DNA of 35,896 nt, taken from the NCBI GenBank assembly GCA_031291395.1, contig JARLJD010000195.1, forward strand, positions 1-35,896. Direction: 5' to 3'. This document shows, piece by piece, positions 7,386 to 14,894 of this stretch. Below the pieces are notes generated by a model. It worked only from the letters and a program-made list of their open reading frames with translations, was not told the origin of the DNA and made no database searches. How positions within the stretch are numbered: the first letter of the stretch is position 1; the number at the start of each line of letters is the position of its first letter. The stretch comes from Alphaproteobacteria bacterium (lineage in GTDB: Bacteria > Pseudomonadota > Alphaproteobacteria > UBA9219). The translations under genes and the position numbers were made by a program.

Positions 7386-7625
7386 ATGTACAACGCAAAA
7401 CTCCCCGTAAAATTTCTATCAGCAGTCGCGCTTATCCTTTTGCTGGTCGCCTGCGGCCACGACCCCGGCGACCGCGCCTTGAGTGGCGCGGGCATCGGTG
7501 CCGGTGCTGGTGTGGGCGCGGCATTACTGGGAGCGCCCCTTCTTCCTGCGGTTCTTGTCGGCGGCGCGGTAGGCGCTGGTGTCGGCGCGGCCACAAGCGA
7601 CAAGCAGATTGATCTTGGAAGATAA
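7386..7625 (+). CDS. Glycine-zipper lipoprotein
   Basis: This 79-residue protein has a lipoprotein signal with lipobox LLVAC (Cys at about 23). A glycine-zipper stretch follows, with GxGxG repeats such as GAGIGAGAGVGAALLG and GGAVGAGVGAA. This architecture matches small outer-membrane lipoproteins with glycine-zipper domains that pack helices in membranes. AAAGGA precedes the ATG. It is part of the envelope run from 5972 to 9338. Specific function is unknown. Confidence 0.82.
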   Translation: MYNAKLPVKFLSAVALILLLVACGHDPGDRALSGAGIGAGAGVGAALLGAPLLPAVLVGGAVGAGVGAATSDKQIDLGR

Positions 7626-7671
7626 AATGTTGCAACCTTTCCCCTCACGCAGAGCCGCCAAGGAGACAAAA

Positions 7672-7932
7672 ATGATCAAGGCAAAATACAAAGTACCGAT
7701 GATCGTCGTCGGCGCAGCAATCCTCGCCCTTTTGGCCTACGGCGCGTTGACGATGAGCGATAAACGCGATGCGGGCGAGAAAATGGGCGACGCGTATCAT
7801 GCGTTGAGCGAAGGCGTCGATAAAGCAGGGCGCGAGTTGGAAGACCGAACCCCCGGTCAGAAACTGGGCGATGACCTCAAGGATGCGGGCGACAAAATAA
7901 ATGATAACACTCAGCCGCCAGACAACCATTAA
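7672..7932 (+). CDS. Small single-pass membrane protein
   Basis: The predicted product has 86 residues. A short basic N-terminus precedes one transmembrane helix (about 9-27). A hydrophilic, heptad-like helical tail follows, with repeated K/E and G-x-K/D-L-x-D elements (GEKMGDAYHALSEG, GQKLGDDLKDAGDK). The tail resembles short amphipathic stress proteins but I assign no family. ATG 7672 is preferred because AAGGAG sits six bases upstream. The longer frame from 7579 overlaps the preceding lipoprotein gene. The BON lipoprotein gene follows after 11 bases. Confidence 0.7.
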   Translation: MIKAKYKVPMIVVGAAILALLAYGALTMSDKRDAGEKMGDAYHALSEGVDKAGRELEDRTPGQKLGDDLKDAGDKINDNTQPPDNH

Positions 7933-7943
7933 GGAGAACTGTC

Positions 7944-8258
7944 ATGAATGAAGCCAAACTGCCTATAATATTTCTGGTTGTTTTCGCATCGATCGCGCTG
8001 CTTGCTTCCTGTGCGATGTTCTCCGGCCGCGAAACAGCAGGTCAATATGTCGACGACTCGACGATCACCAGCAAGGTGAAAGGAGATATTTTTGAAGACC
8101 CCGCCTTGAAAATACTTCAAATTAACGTCGAGACTATGCAGGGCGTCGTTCAATTAAGCGGCTTTGTCGACTCTCAAACAAGCGAATCCAAGGCCGTGAC
8201 TATTGCCCGTCATGTGCAAGGCGTTAAATCGGTTAAAGACGATCTGATCGTTCGATAA
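7944..8258 (+). CDS. BON-domain lipoprotein
   Basis: This 104-residue protein has a lipoprotein signal with lipobox LLASC. A single BON domain (about 34-104) shows the usual pattern: DDSTITSKVKGDIFEDP, then INVETMQGVVQLSGFVDS, then the closing VQGVKSVKDDLIVR. BON domains occur in periplasmic proteins such as OsmY and in outer-membrane lipoproteins such as DolP, where they contact phospholipid membranes. Expected location: a lipid-anchored periplasmic protein. GGAG precedes the ATG. It lies nine bases before the LpxR gene. Confidence 0.88.
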   Translation: MNEAKLPIIFLVVFASIALLASCAMFSGRETAGQYVDDSTITSKVKGDIFEDPALKILQINVETMQGVVQLSGFVDSQTSESKAVTIARHVQGVKSVKDDLIVR

Positions 8259-8267
8259 GGAAACGCA

Positions 8268-9338
8268 ATGGAACGTATACTTCTTTCTCGCGTAGAGCGG
8301 CAGCTATGCCTTGTTTTGCTCAGCGTCCTTGTTCTTTTCAGCCATCCGGCACAGGCCGATGATAGGGCAGGGGATGTTTCCGCTTCCGGTCGGCTCATCA
8401 TCACGGAAGAAAACGATTATTTTGCCTCGCATGACGACAAGGACTATACGCAGGGCGCGCGCCTCTCCTATTTGTCGGGGGTGGTGACGCCGAACGGATT
8501 TTGGGATCAGCCCTATGGGTGGCTTAACGACAACTTGCCGGTTTTCGACGGCAGCGACTGCAAACGAAAATACGAATGGACGATCGCAGGGCAAAGCCTC
8601 TTCACGCCGACTAACACATCTCTCGTTGATCCCTCGCTGAAAGACCGCCCCTATGGCGCGTGGCTTTACATGGGAGCCAGCCTGCTTCAGGAAGCCAATC
8701 AAGGCGATCATCATACGCTAGAAAATGCCGAGTTGCTTATGGGCGTCGTGGGCGCTCCGGCGCTTGGCGAGATCACGCAAAACGATTATCACCAGTTCAT
8801 CAACGTCACGCCGGCGCTGGGATGGGAGAACCAGATTAAGACAGAGCCTGGCTTTGTCGCGAGTTACGAGCGCAAATGGCGTTTCCAAGAAAACTTGATC
8901 GGCAATCTTGCCGTCGATGCGATTCCCGAACTCGGCGCCAGCGGCGGCAACATTTTTACCTACGGCGAAGCGGGCGGCATGGCTCGCTTCGGCAAAAATT
9001 TGGCGGCGGATTACGGCGCAGACCGCATCCGGCCAAGCCTGTCCGGCACCGGATGGTTCGATCCCGACCAGTTGAACGGCGACCTTGGCTGGTATCTGTT
9101 TTTAGGAACGCAAGGACGCGCCGTCGCGCGCAACATCTTTCTTGACGGCAACACTTTTGAATCAAGCCCCAGCGTGGATAAAAGAATTTTTGTCGAGGAT
9201 TTCATGGCTGGAGCGTCGCTGTTCTGGTCGTCCGCAGTTCGTGTCGATTTTACCGTAACCGAGCGCACGAAAGAATTTTACGGCCAGCAAGGCGCGCCCA
9301 ATCGTTTCGGCGGCATCAATCTGACCGTTCAACTTTAG
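8268..9338 (+). CDS. lpxR: Lipid A deacylase LpxR family outer-membrane protein (DUF2219)
   Basis: The product has 356 residues and a signal peptide ending near AQA (about residue 30), followed by an outer-membrane beta-barrel. It matches the LpxR (DUF2219) family by ENDYFASHDDKDYTQGARLS near the mature N-terminus. That stretch carries the Asn-Asp and Thr known to be in the active site of Salmonella LpxR. Other family features are DRPYGAWLY, the GWENQI segment and a C-terminal strand ending in Leu. LpxR removes the 3'-linked acyloxyacyl chain from lipid A. As the last gene of the envelope run, it suggests lipopolysaccharide remodelling with the lipoproteins upstream. Confidence 0.85.
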   Translation: MERILLSRVERQLCLVLLSVLVLFSHPAQADDRAGDVSASGRLIITEENDYFASHDDKDYTQGARLSYLSGVVTPNGFWDQPYGWLNDNLPVFDGSDCKRKYEWTIAGQSLFTPTNTSLVDPSLKDRPYGAWLYMGASLLQEANQGDHHTLENAELLMGVVGAPALGEITQNDYHQFINVTPALGWENQIKTEPGFVASYERKWRFQENLIGNLAVDAIPELGASGGNIFTYGEAGGMARFGKNLAADYGADRIRPSLSGTGWFDPDQLNGDLGWYLFLGTQGRAVARNIFLDGNTFESSPSVDKRIFVEDFMAGASLFWSSAVRVDFTVTERTKEFYGQQGAPNRFGGINLTVQL

Positions 9339-9441
9339 TATATTTTTTTTAATTATTCTAAGTTGCATTGTAATCCACCCCCATCGTTCCCATATAACAT
9401 ATATCGGCAAATCCTTGCCGCGTCACCGATGAGGTATTCCT

Positions 9442-9579
9442 ATGATAGAATCTCCAACGCAACCTTTGCCTGAGCAAAACAAGCCGGCGCCTTGCGCAAC
9501 AAATGCTTCTCAAACGGAAGCTCAGAAGAAGGCAGAGGCTGATAAAGTATCGGCAGAGAGCGGAACAGCGAAAGCGTAA
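9442..9579 (+). CDS. Putative 45-residue small ORF
   Basis: An ATG at 9442, with GAGG about eight bases upstream, opens a 45-codon frame that is hydrophilic and rich in Ala, Lys, Glu and Gln. It has one cysteine and no recognised domain. It lies in a gene-poor region after lpxR. An overlapping frame in another phase (9503-9706) is very basic and looks like a shadow. Expression is plausible only on the basis of the start context. Confidence 0.3.
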   Translation: MIESPTQPLPEQNKPAPCATNASQTEAQKKAEADKVSAESGTAKA

Positions 9580-9712
9580 GCTATCGCAAGAAGAGAGGCC
9601 GCAAGGCTTCTCTTCGTTTCGGACAATCGAACGCGAGGAAAAGCAGATTTACAGAGGTGGCAAGGGAATAACAAAAGAAATGCCGTTTAAGTCAAGGAGA
9701 CGATAATTCCAA

Positions 9713-10051
9713 ATGGCTGAAACAGCCCCGAACAACAAAGAGATTCTCATCCCGCGCACAAGTTCGTTAAGCAGCGGTTTGTCTTCCTATATCGACGCGC
9801 TGACGCAGCGCGCATCCGGCGTGATAAGTCTACACAGGCGCGGCCAACATTTACGCGATTTACAGGCTCATTAGCCTGTCCCTGAAAATTGTGGAGGCGA
9901 AGCGTAGGGGCTTTGCCAAAAAATAACCAAGGCCATTTATCCTCTCGCGGGTTCTTTCTTCGCGCAGGCTGTTGGCATAGCCGTGATGATTTCCCCAATG
10001 CCGATTGAAGCGCCCACGCAAATAGATGCGATGCCCATCTATGAAGGATAA
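9713..10051 (+). pseudogene. Probable small gene broken by two compensating frameshifts
   Basis: Frame 2 opens at ATG 9713 and runs 53 codons to TAG at 9872. From about 9827 the +1 frame becomes more protein-like (VYTGAANIYAIYRLISLSLK, then VEAKRRGFAKK) up to TAA at 9924. From about 9920, after a run of six A residues, the original frame resumes with ITKAIYPLAGSFFAQAVG and ends at TAA 10049-10051. Joined, the three parts give a protein of about 112 residues with a hydrophobic C-terminal half. The total span is a multiple of three. Two compensating indels, or sequencing errors, would explain this. No family is recognised. Confidence 0.45.
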
Positions 10052-10068
10052 AACAACCCAGAGTCGGA

Positions 10069-10152
10069 ATGTATGAACTTGCAGAATGTCAGATTAACAA
10101 ACTTCACCAGCAGACCGAAGTTTATTTTGAGAAGGTGACGCCAACGACATGA
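10069..10152 (+). CDS. Putative 27-residue leader ORF coupled to the next ORF
   Basis: This short frame encodes MYELAECQINKLHQQTEVYF and seven more residues. Its TGA (10150-10152) overlaps the ATG of the following membrane ORF (ATGA), the arrangement expected for translational coupling. No Shine-Dalgarno sequence stands out and there is no homology that I recognise. Confidence 0.25.
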   Translation: MYELAECQINKLHQQTEVYFEKVTPTT

Positions 10153-10322
10153 CGATACAGTCGACGACGCCCTTTGCTTGGCTTCCCTTAATCTCCCTTC
10201 TGCTTTCCGTGTTAGCTGTTGTCGCAATGCCGAAAGCGCGCATGGATTCCCGCGAAGTGGGCAATACATGCTGTCGGCTCTATATGTCAGGGCGGTACCC
10301 CTGCTTACCCGCCGGAGTATAA
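10149..10322 (+). CDS. Putative 57-residue single-pass membrane protein
   Basis: ATG 10149 opens 57 codons. Residues about 9-27 form a hydrophobic helix (FAWLPLISLLLSVLAVVAM). A basic, cysteine-containing tail (CCRLYMSGRYPC) follows. AAGGTG lies about ten bases before the start. The stop overlaps the A-run of the convergent tRNA terminator. The composition is compatible with a holin-like or toxin-like small membrane peptide, but nothing in the context confirms it. Confidence 0.3.
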   Translation: MTIQSTTPFAWLPLISLLLSVLAVVAMPKARMDSREVGNTCCRLYMSGRYPCLPAGV

Positions 10323-10343
10323 AAAATCCCCGCTGCCGGGGAT
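10318..10343 (-). terminator. Rho-independent terminator for tRNA-Gly
   Basis: On the minus strand a perfect 7-bp stem (ATCCCCG/CGGGGAT, plus-strand 10326-10332 and 10337-10343) with a 4-base loop is followed by six T residues. It lies about 33 bases beyond the tRNA 3' end. Confidence 0.85.
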
Positions 10344-10375
10344 GTCTTGTAACGTGATGATTTATAAGGAGAGAT

Positions 10376-10450
<75 letters not shown>

Positions 10451-10496
10451 TTCCTTTGACCGCGAAGATTGAAACAATCCTCGCAAACAGGCGGGG

Positions 10497-10524
10497 ATAA
10501 TACAAAGATGAGGCGCGAATGCAA
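10497..10524 (-). promoter_or_regulatory. Sigma-70-type promoter for tRNA-Gly
   Basis: On the minus strand TTGCAT (-35) and TATTAT (-10) are separated by 16 bases. Predicted initiation is near 10490, about 40 bases before the tRNA 5' end at 10450. Confidence 0.55.
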
Positions 10525-10552
10525 GGGGTAAATTAGGGAGGGGGTAAATTAG
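10525..10552 (+). repeat. 12-base direct repeat GGGGTAAATTAG (two copies)
   Basis: The 12-mer occurs at 10525-10536 and 10541-10552, a 16-base periodicity. It lies between the tRNA promoter and the promoter of the dehydrogenase operon. It could be a short slippage duplication or a paired protein-binding site. Confidence 0.6.
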
Positions 10553-10569
10553 AGAAAGTGGATTAGGAT

Positions 10570-10598
10570 TTGACCTTTATAAGAGGCAGACCTATTTT
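10570..10598 (+). promoter_or_regulatory. Sigma-70-type promoter for the plus-strand glycan genes
   Basis: TTGACC at 10570-10575 and TATTTT at 10593-10598 are separated by 17 bases. Predicted initiation is near 10605, about 28 bases before the GTG start at 10633. No other promoter is visible before the three-gene unit 10633-13923. Confidence 0.6.
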
Positions 10599-10632
10599 TG
10601 CATGCGTTTTCCTTTTCTTTTAGGACATTACC

Positions 10633-11685
10633 GTGACCCCCCAAAGCTTCAAAGCAGCAATCCTCGTTCGCACAGGCTCTCCGCTTGAACTTATTTCGGG
10701 GATTGAAATCCCTGATCTACGTCAAGGTCAGGTTTTAGTCAAAATCGCCTATGCCGGTCTGTGCCACAGTCAGGTTATGGAAGCGCGCGGACATCGTGGC
10801 GTGGACGCTTATCTTCCGCACATGCTTGGTCATGAAGGCACGGGGCATGTCGTCGCCACAGGGCCGAAAGTTGAGAAGATCAAGGTTGGCGACCGCGTCG
10901 TGCTTGGCTGGATCAAAGGCGAAGGCCACGAGGCGCGCGGCACGGTTTACTCTTCCCCAATTGGCAACATCAATGCTGGCGGCGTTACGACTTTCGGCGA
11001 GTATGCAATTGTATCGGAAAATCGCTGCGTACCACTGCCTGATTTTATTCCCATGGATATCGGCGTTTTATTGGGATGCGCCTTGCCAACAGGCGCGGGG
11101 ATCGTTCTTAATCAATTGCGCCCTGCGGAGGGCATAACCGCCGGGGTTCTCGGTCTTGGCGGCATTGGCTTGAGCGCTTTGCTCGCGCTCAGTATCTTCA
11201 AACCCAAAACTCTGGTTGCCATCGATTGCGAACAAGCCAAGCTCGATTTCGCGAAAGAACTCGGCGCAACGCATACATGCCTTGCCGGAGATGCGACAGA
11301 GGATGAAATCAAACAACTGACCGCGGGTGCGGGCCTCGATGCCTGCATCGAAGCCGCAGGACATGCAGCAACGATCGAGCTTGGCGTCAAACTTGTGCGC
11401 CGTAACGGAGGGCGCTGCATCTTCGCTTCTCATCCTCCTGCTGGAGACATGATCCGGCTTGATCCTTTCGATCTTATAAGCGGTAAAAAAATCGAGGGCA
11501 GCTGGGGGGGCGCTAGCCATCCCGACGTCGATATCCCTCGAATCGCTTCCCTTTTCACCAGTAACAAGTTGCCCTTGCGGCGTTTGCTTTCCCATGTTTA
11601 TTCTTTGGACAATATTAACCAATCGCTCGACGATCTTGAATCCCGCCGCATCGTCAGGGCCTTGATAGAAATCTCTCCTCCATGA
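10633..11685 (+). CDS. Zinc-dependent medium-chain alcohol dehydrogenase
   Basis: The product has 350 residues with the two-domain MDR layout. Catalytic zinc ligands are C44 (GLCHSQ), H67-E68 in GHEGTG, and the Cys of LLGCALPTG near residue 150. The nucleotide-binding Rossmann motif is GLGGIG, followed by AIDCEQAKLDFAKELGA, whose Asp favours NAD over NADP. The four-cysteine structural-zinc lobe of classical alcohol dehydrogenases is missing; the region reads GWIKGEGHEARGTVYSSP with no cysteine. The start is GTG with AGGA upstream. It is first in a unit with a nucleotidyltransferase-kinase fusion (10-base gap) and a sugar nucleotidyltransferase, so a sugar or polyol intermediate is a more likely substrate than ethanol (inference). 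Confidence 0.88.
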   Translation: MTPQSFKAAILVRTGSPLELISGIEIPDLRQGQVLVKIAYAGLCHSQVMEARGHRGVDAYLPHMLGHEGTGHVVATGPKVEKIKVGDRVVLGWIKGEGHEARGTVYSSPIGNINAGGVTTFGEYAIVSENRCVPLPDFIPMDIGVLLGCALPTGAGIVLNQLRPAEGITAGVLGLGGIGLSALLALSIFKPKTLVAIDCEQAKLDFAKELGATHTCLAGDATEDEIKQLTAGAGLDACIEAAGHAATIELGVKLVRRNGGRCIFASHPPAGDMIRLDPFDLISGKKIEGSWGGASHPDVDIPRIASLFTSNKLPLRRLLSHVYSLDNINQSLDDLESRRIVRALIEISPP

Positions 11686-11695
11686 AGAATTTTCC

Positions 11696-13201
11696 ATGAC
11701 GCAGCTTAAAGAATTGGATTTGGGCCAGATCGAGTCTGAGCGATGCGCGGGTAAACGCATCGTCTTTATATGTGGATTTTTCGACATCCTGCATCCGGGT
11801 CATATTCGTTTCATCCGCTATGCCGCCGAACAAGGCGATATTCTCGTGGTCGGGCTGATCGATGCCAAACACGGAAGCAAGGAGATTAACAGCAACGAAG
11901 ACCGTTGGAACGCGCTCGCCTCCCTCAGCATGATCGATTACATCACGATCGCCGGTAAAAACCCCAATAAGACCATCCTTGCCCTGCAACCTCACGCTAT
12001 GGTTAAGGGCAAGGAGTGGGAAACGGCAGAGAATCCGGAAAAGAAAGCGCTCGACAAAATCGGCGCACAATTGATTTTCAGTTCTGGCGAGCGTTTTTAT
12101 TCGGCTCATTCCTATTTCAGGGATTCGGACAGCAAGAAGCTATGGCTTAAGCCCGAGATGGTCGCGCCCTATTTGGCGCGCCATAAAATCACCGAACGCA
12201 GCCTTAAATCCGTTCTTCATAGATTTCCAAGAATAAAAGCCGCCGTGTGGGGCGATTTGATCGTCGATGAATATCAGGAATGCCAGCCCGTAGGCATGTC
12301 GCGCGAAGACCCGACTATCGTTCTGACGCCGCAAACGATCAAGCGCTTTTTGGGCGGCGCCGGTATCGTTGCAGCCCATGTCAAGGGCCTCAGCGCTAAA
12401 GTAGATTTTTATACCGTCATCGGCGAAGACGATAATGCGCGCTATGCCGTGTCGATGCTGAGAAAATACGGCATCAACACCTATGCGCTTAAGGACGGCA
12501 TGCGCCCGACCACGACCAAACGTCGCTACCGCAGCATGAACAAAAGTCTGCTGCGGATCCATGATTTCAGCGAACAGGCGTTATCGCTTGAATTTCAGGA
12601 GAAAATTTTCGCCGATTTCGCCGCGCAAATCGAAACTTATGACATCGTGATCTTCTCCGATTTCAATTATGGGTTTTTGTCCTCGCCCCTTGTTAAGAAA
12701 TTGACTTCCCTATGCAAGAAACGGGGCATCCCCATGGTCGCCGACAGTCAATCTTCTTCACACACCGGAGATCTGGGCAAATTTCATGATGTCCTTCTGA
12801 CCACGCCAACGGAATATGAAGCGCGGCTTACGACCAATAACACGCAAGACGGATTGACCGTCGTTTCAGAAAAGCTCGGCAAGCAGCTTAAAGCGCAGAA
12901 TGTGTTCGTCACTTTGGGGTCGGACGGCGTTTTGATCCGTTCGGACAACGGAACCCGTTGGGAAACCGATGAATTGCCTGCGCTTAATCTACAGCCGCTC
13001 GACGTTTCAGGCGCGGGCGATGCTATGCTGGCGGCATCAGCGTTGGTTCTGGCTGCGGAAGAAAACATCTGGCATTCGGCGCTGATCGGCTCGATCGCTT
13101 CGGCTCGTCAGGTCGAACGTGTCGGCAACAGCCCGCTGAAAAGTTCCGAATTATCCGATGCTCTTAAATATGTGTTCGGTTCCATGGAAAATTACCCCTG
13201 A
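11696..13201 (+). CDS. Bifunctional nucleotidyltransferase-PfkB kinase, HldE-like with reversed domain order
   Basis: The product has 501 residues. Residues about 18-150 form a cytidylyltransferase-fold domain with GFFDILHPGH (the HxGH nucleotide-binding motif) and the VKGKEWE segment, as in the RfaE2 half of HldE. Residues about 180-495 form a PfkB/ribokinase-type sugar kinase, with GGAGIVAAHVKGL and the C-terminal anion-hole motif DVSGAGDAMLA, as in the RfaE1 half. In classical HldE the kinase is N-terminal, so the order here is swapped. HldE phosphorylates heptose 7-phosphate at C1 and adenylylates heptose 1-phosphate. A GmhA-type isomerase in the same locus supports an activated-heptose role. 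It overlaps the next gene at one base (13201). Confidence 0.87.
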   Translation: MTQLKELDLGQIESERCAGKRIVFICGFFDILHPGHIRFIRYAAEQGDILVVGLIDAKHGSKEINSNEDRWNALASLSMIDYITIAGKNPNKTILALQPHAMVKGKEWETAENPEKKALDKIGAQLIFSSGERFYSAHSYFRDSDSKKLWLKPEMVAPYLARHKITERSLKSVLHRFPRIKAAVWGDLIVDEYQECQPVGMSREDPTIVLTPQTIKRFLGGAGIVAAHVKGLSAKVDFYTVIGEDDNARYAVSMLRKYGINTYALKDGMRPTTTKRRYRSMNKSLLRIHDFSEQALSLEFQEKIFADFAAQIETYDIVIFSDFNYGFLSSPLVKKLTSLCKKRGIPMVADSQSSSHTGDLGKFHDVLLTTPTEYEARLTTNNTQDGLTVVSEKLGKQLKAQNVFVTLGSDGVLIRSDNGTRWETDELPALNLQPLDVSGAGDAMLAASALVLAAEENIWHSALIGSIASARQVERVGNSPLKSSELSDALKYVFGSMENYP

Positions 13202-13923
13202 TGAAAGCGATCCTTTTATCTGCGGGGCTTGGAACGCGCTTGCGCCCTTTAACCTTGTCGACGCCCAAATGCCTTGTGCCGATTTTGGGTCGGCCGCTGA
13301 TGGCCTATTGGTTGGAACAGCTTGACGCGGCGGGCGTAGAGGAATTCATCGTCAATACCCATTATTTACCACAGGCGGTTGCGGATTTTATCGTTGCCTC
13401 CCCGTGGCGAGACCGCGTGCGGCTTGTTCACGAAGAACGGCTTCTTGGCACCGGAGGCACACTTTTGGCCAATAAGGCTTTCTTGGAAAACGACGATATT
13501 TTTGTCGCCCATGCCGATAATCTTTGTTTGTGCGATTTCTCTGATTTTTTTGCCGCGCACGCTAAGCATCCAAAGGAATGTTTGATGACCATGATGCTGT
13601 TTAATACGGAAACGCCGCAATCCTGTGGCATCGTCGAACTGGATAAGCAAGAAAGGGTTATCGCCTTTCACGAGAAAACGCCCAATCCCTCATCCCGTCT
13701 GGCGAATGCGGCCGTGTATATAATGAGTGCCGACTTTATCCGATGGCTGACCGAAGCCTTTCCGTATGCCGACACGCTGGATATCAGCACGCAAGTTATT
13801 CCTCGGTTGATGAAGCGCATCTATACATGGCCAACGAACGGTTATTTGCGTGACATCGGAACGCCTGAAAGCCTTGCGGCTGCCGAAGCAGATATGCGGC
13901 GCGCGCCAAAAGGTCATCCATAA
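13201..13923 (+). CDS. Sugar-1-phosphate nucleotidyltransferase (HddC/GlmU-N-like)
   Basis: This 240-residue protein has the NTP-transferase signature LSAGLGTRLRPLTLSTPKCL at the N-terminus (nucleotide binding). It also has LGTGGTLL, a metal-binding HADN motif (AHADNLCL), and YLRDIGTPESL near the C-terminus. These place it among single-domain guanylyl/uridylyltransferases such as HddC (D-glycero-alpha-D-manno-heptose 1-phosphate guanylyltransferase), mannose-1-phosphate guanylyltransferases and MurNAc-1-phosphate uridylyltransferases. With a GmhA-type isomerase nearby, HddC is the favoured reading, but substrate and nucleotide cannot be fixed from sequence. Its stop and that of the convergent aldo/keto reductase overlap by ten bases. 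Confidence 0.85.
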   Translation: MKAILLSAGLGTRLRPLTLSTPKCLVPILGRPLMAYWLEQLDAAGVEEFIVNTHYLPQAVADFIVASPWRDRVRLVHEERLLGTGGTLLANKAFLENDDIFVAHADNLCLCDFSDFFAAHAKHPKECLMTMMLFNTETPQSCGIVELDKQERVIAFHEKTPNPSSRLANAAVYIMSADFIRWLTEAFPYADTLDISTQVIPRLMKRIYTWPTNGYLRDIGTPESLAAAEADMRRAPKGHP

Positions 13924-14891
13924 AGCGGGGCAACGCCAAATCCGTTGGCATGGGCAGCTTCAATTTGTCGCGCCAACGTCTCCAGCTCGGAAATGAAAGG
14001 TGAGGGGAGGGTAAGATCGGCGGCGTGGGCGATAGACCTCACCTGTTCCGGTGAGCGCATGCCGATGATAGCCGCCCCAACTTCCTGCGACCGCAGGCTC
14101 CATGCGACAGCAGCTTGGGAAAGTGAAGCGCCGTTATTTTCGGCGCATTGCGCCATCTGATGCACTGTTTCGATAACATCCCCGGTCAGATCCTGCCGCA
14201 GGCTTGGGCTACGCAAGGCGCGCGATTGCTTCGGAAGGGGATCGCCTGTTTTGTACTTGGCTGACAAAATGCCGCGCGCGAGCACGCCGTAAACCAACAG
14301 AGGCGCGCCGTAACGAGCCGCTACGGGAAAGGCATCTTGTTCAGCGGCGCGGGCAATGAGATTGTAGTGTCGCTGGTTGCCGGTCGGCATGGGCATGGCG
14401 TAACAACCGGCAAAATCACAAGCTGCTTTAAGCGCCGCGCCGGAAAAATTAGACAGGCCGTAGGCGCGAATTTTGCCTTCACGCCGTAGTGCTTCCAGAC
14501 AGCGCAAGCTTTCTTCAAGCGGCGTCGCAGGATCGAAATGGTGCATCTGATAAAGGTCGATATAGTCGGTCTGAAGACGACGCAAAGAGGCTTCGATTTT
14601 GAGGCGTATATTTTCAGGACGTCCGCAATGACGAGGATCGCCGCCGCTTTCGAGGCCGATTTTTGAGGCGACAATCCATCGATCACGGCGAGTCTTGAGC
14701 GCGTTACCGATAAATGTTTCTGAAAGACCGGCGGAATAAACGTCAGCAGTATCAACGAAATTGATGCCGCATTCTTCAGCGGCATCGAAAAGCGCGGCGG
14801 TTTCTTTTTCGTCGCAAAAATAGCCAAAGATATTGCCGCCCAAAGCTATTTGGGATGCTTGCAGCGCATTTGTGAGGGGGAAAAAACGCAT
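13914..14891 (-). CDS. Aldo/keto reductase
   Basis: The product has 325 residues and a complete AKR catalytic tetrad: D47 and Y52 in NFVDTADVYSAG, K77 in VASKIG and H117 in YQMHH. The later GLSNFSG and AIIGMRSPEQV segments fit the NADPH-binding half of the (beta/alpha)8 barrel. It resembles the oxidoreductases found in sugar-modification loci. It is the last gene of the long minus-strand run and lies three bases after an SDR gene. Likely reaction: NADPH-dependent reduction of a keto or aldehyde sugar intermediate (inferred from context). Confidence 0.9.
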   Translation of the reverse strand: MRFFPLTNALQASQIALGGNIFGYFCDEKETAALFDAAEECGINFVDTADVYSAGLSETFIGNALKTRRDRWIVASKIGLESGGDPRHCGRPENIRLKIEASLRRLQTDYIDLYQMHHFDPATPLEESLRCLEALRREGKIRAYGLSNFSGAALKAACDFAGCYAMPMPTGNQRHYNLIARAAEQDAFPVAARYGAPLLVYGVLARGILSAKYKTGDPLPKQSRALRSPSLRQDLTGDVIETVHQMAQCAENNGASLSQAAVAWSLRSQEVGAAIIGMRSPEQVRSIAHAADLTLPSPFISELETLARQIEAAHANGFGVAPLYG

Positions 14892-14894
14892 GCG

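Noticed and set aside
9405-9420. CGGCAA/TTGCCG hairpin after lpxR as terminator
   Set aside because: Perfect six-base stem but no following T-run; weak support only.
9503-9706. 67-codon basic ORF overlapping the 45-residue ORF
   Set aside because: Arg/Lys-heavy shadow frame with no ribosome site; the overlapping frame at 9442 has the better start.
10525-10552. CRISPR-like short repeats
   Set aside because: Only two 12-base copies with a four-base separation; no spacers or further units.
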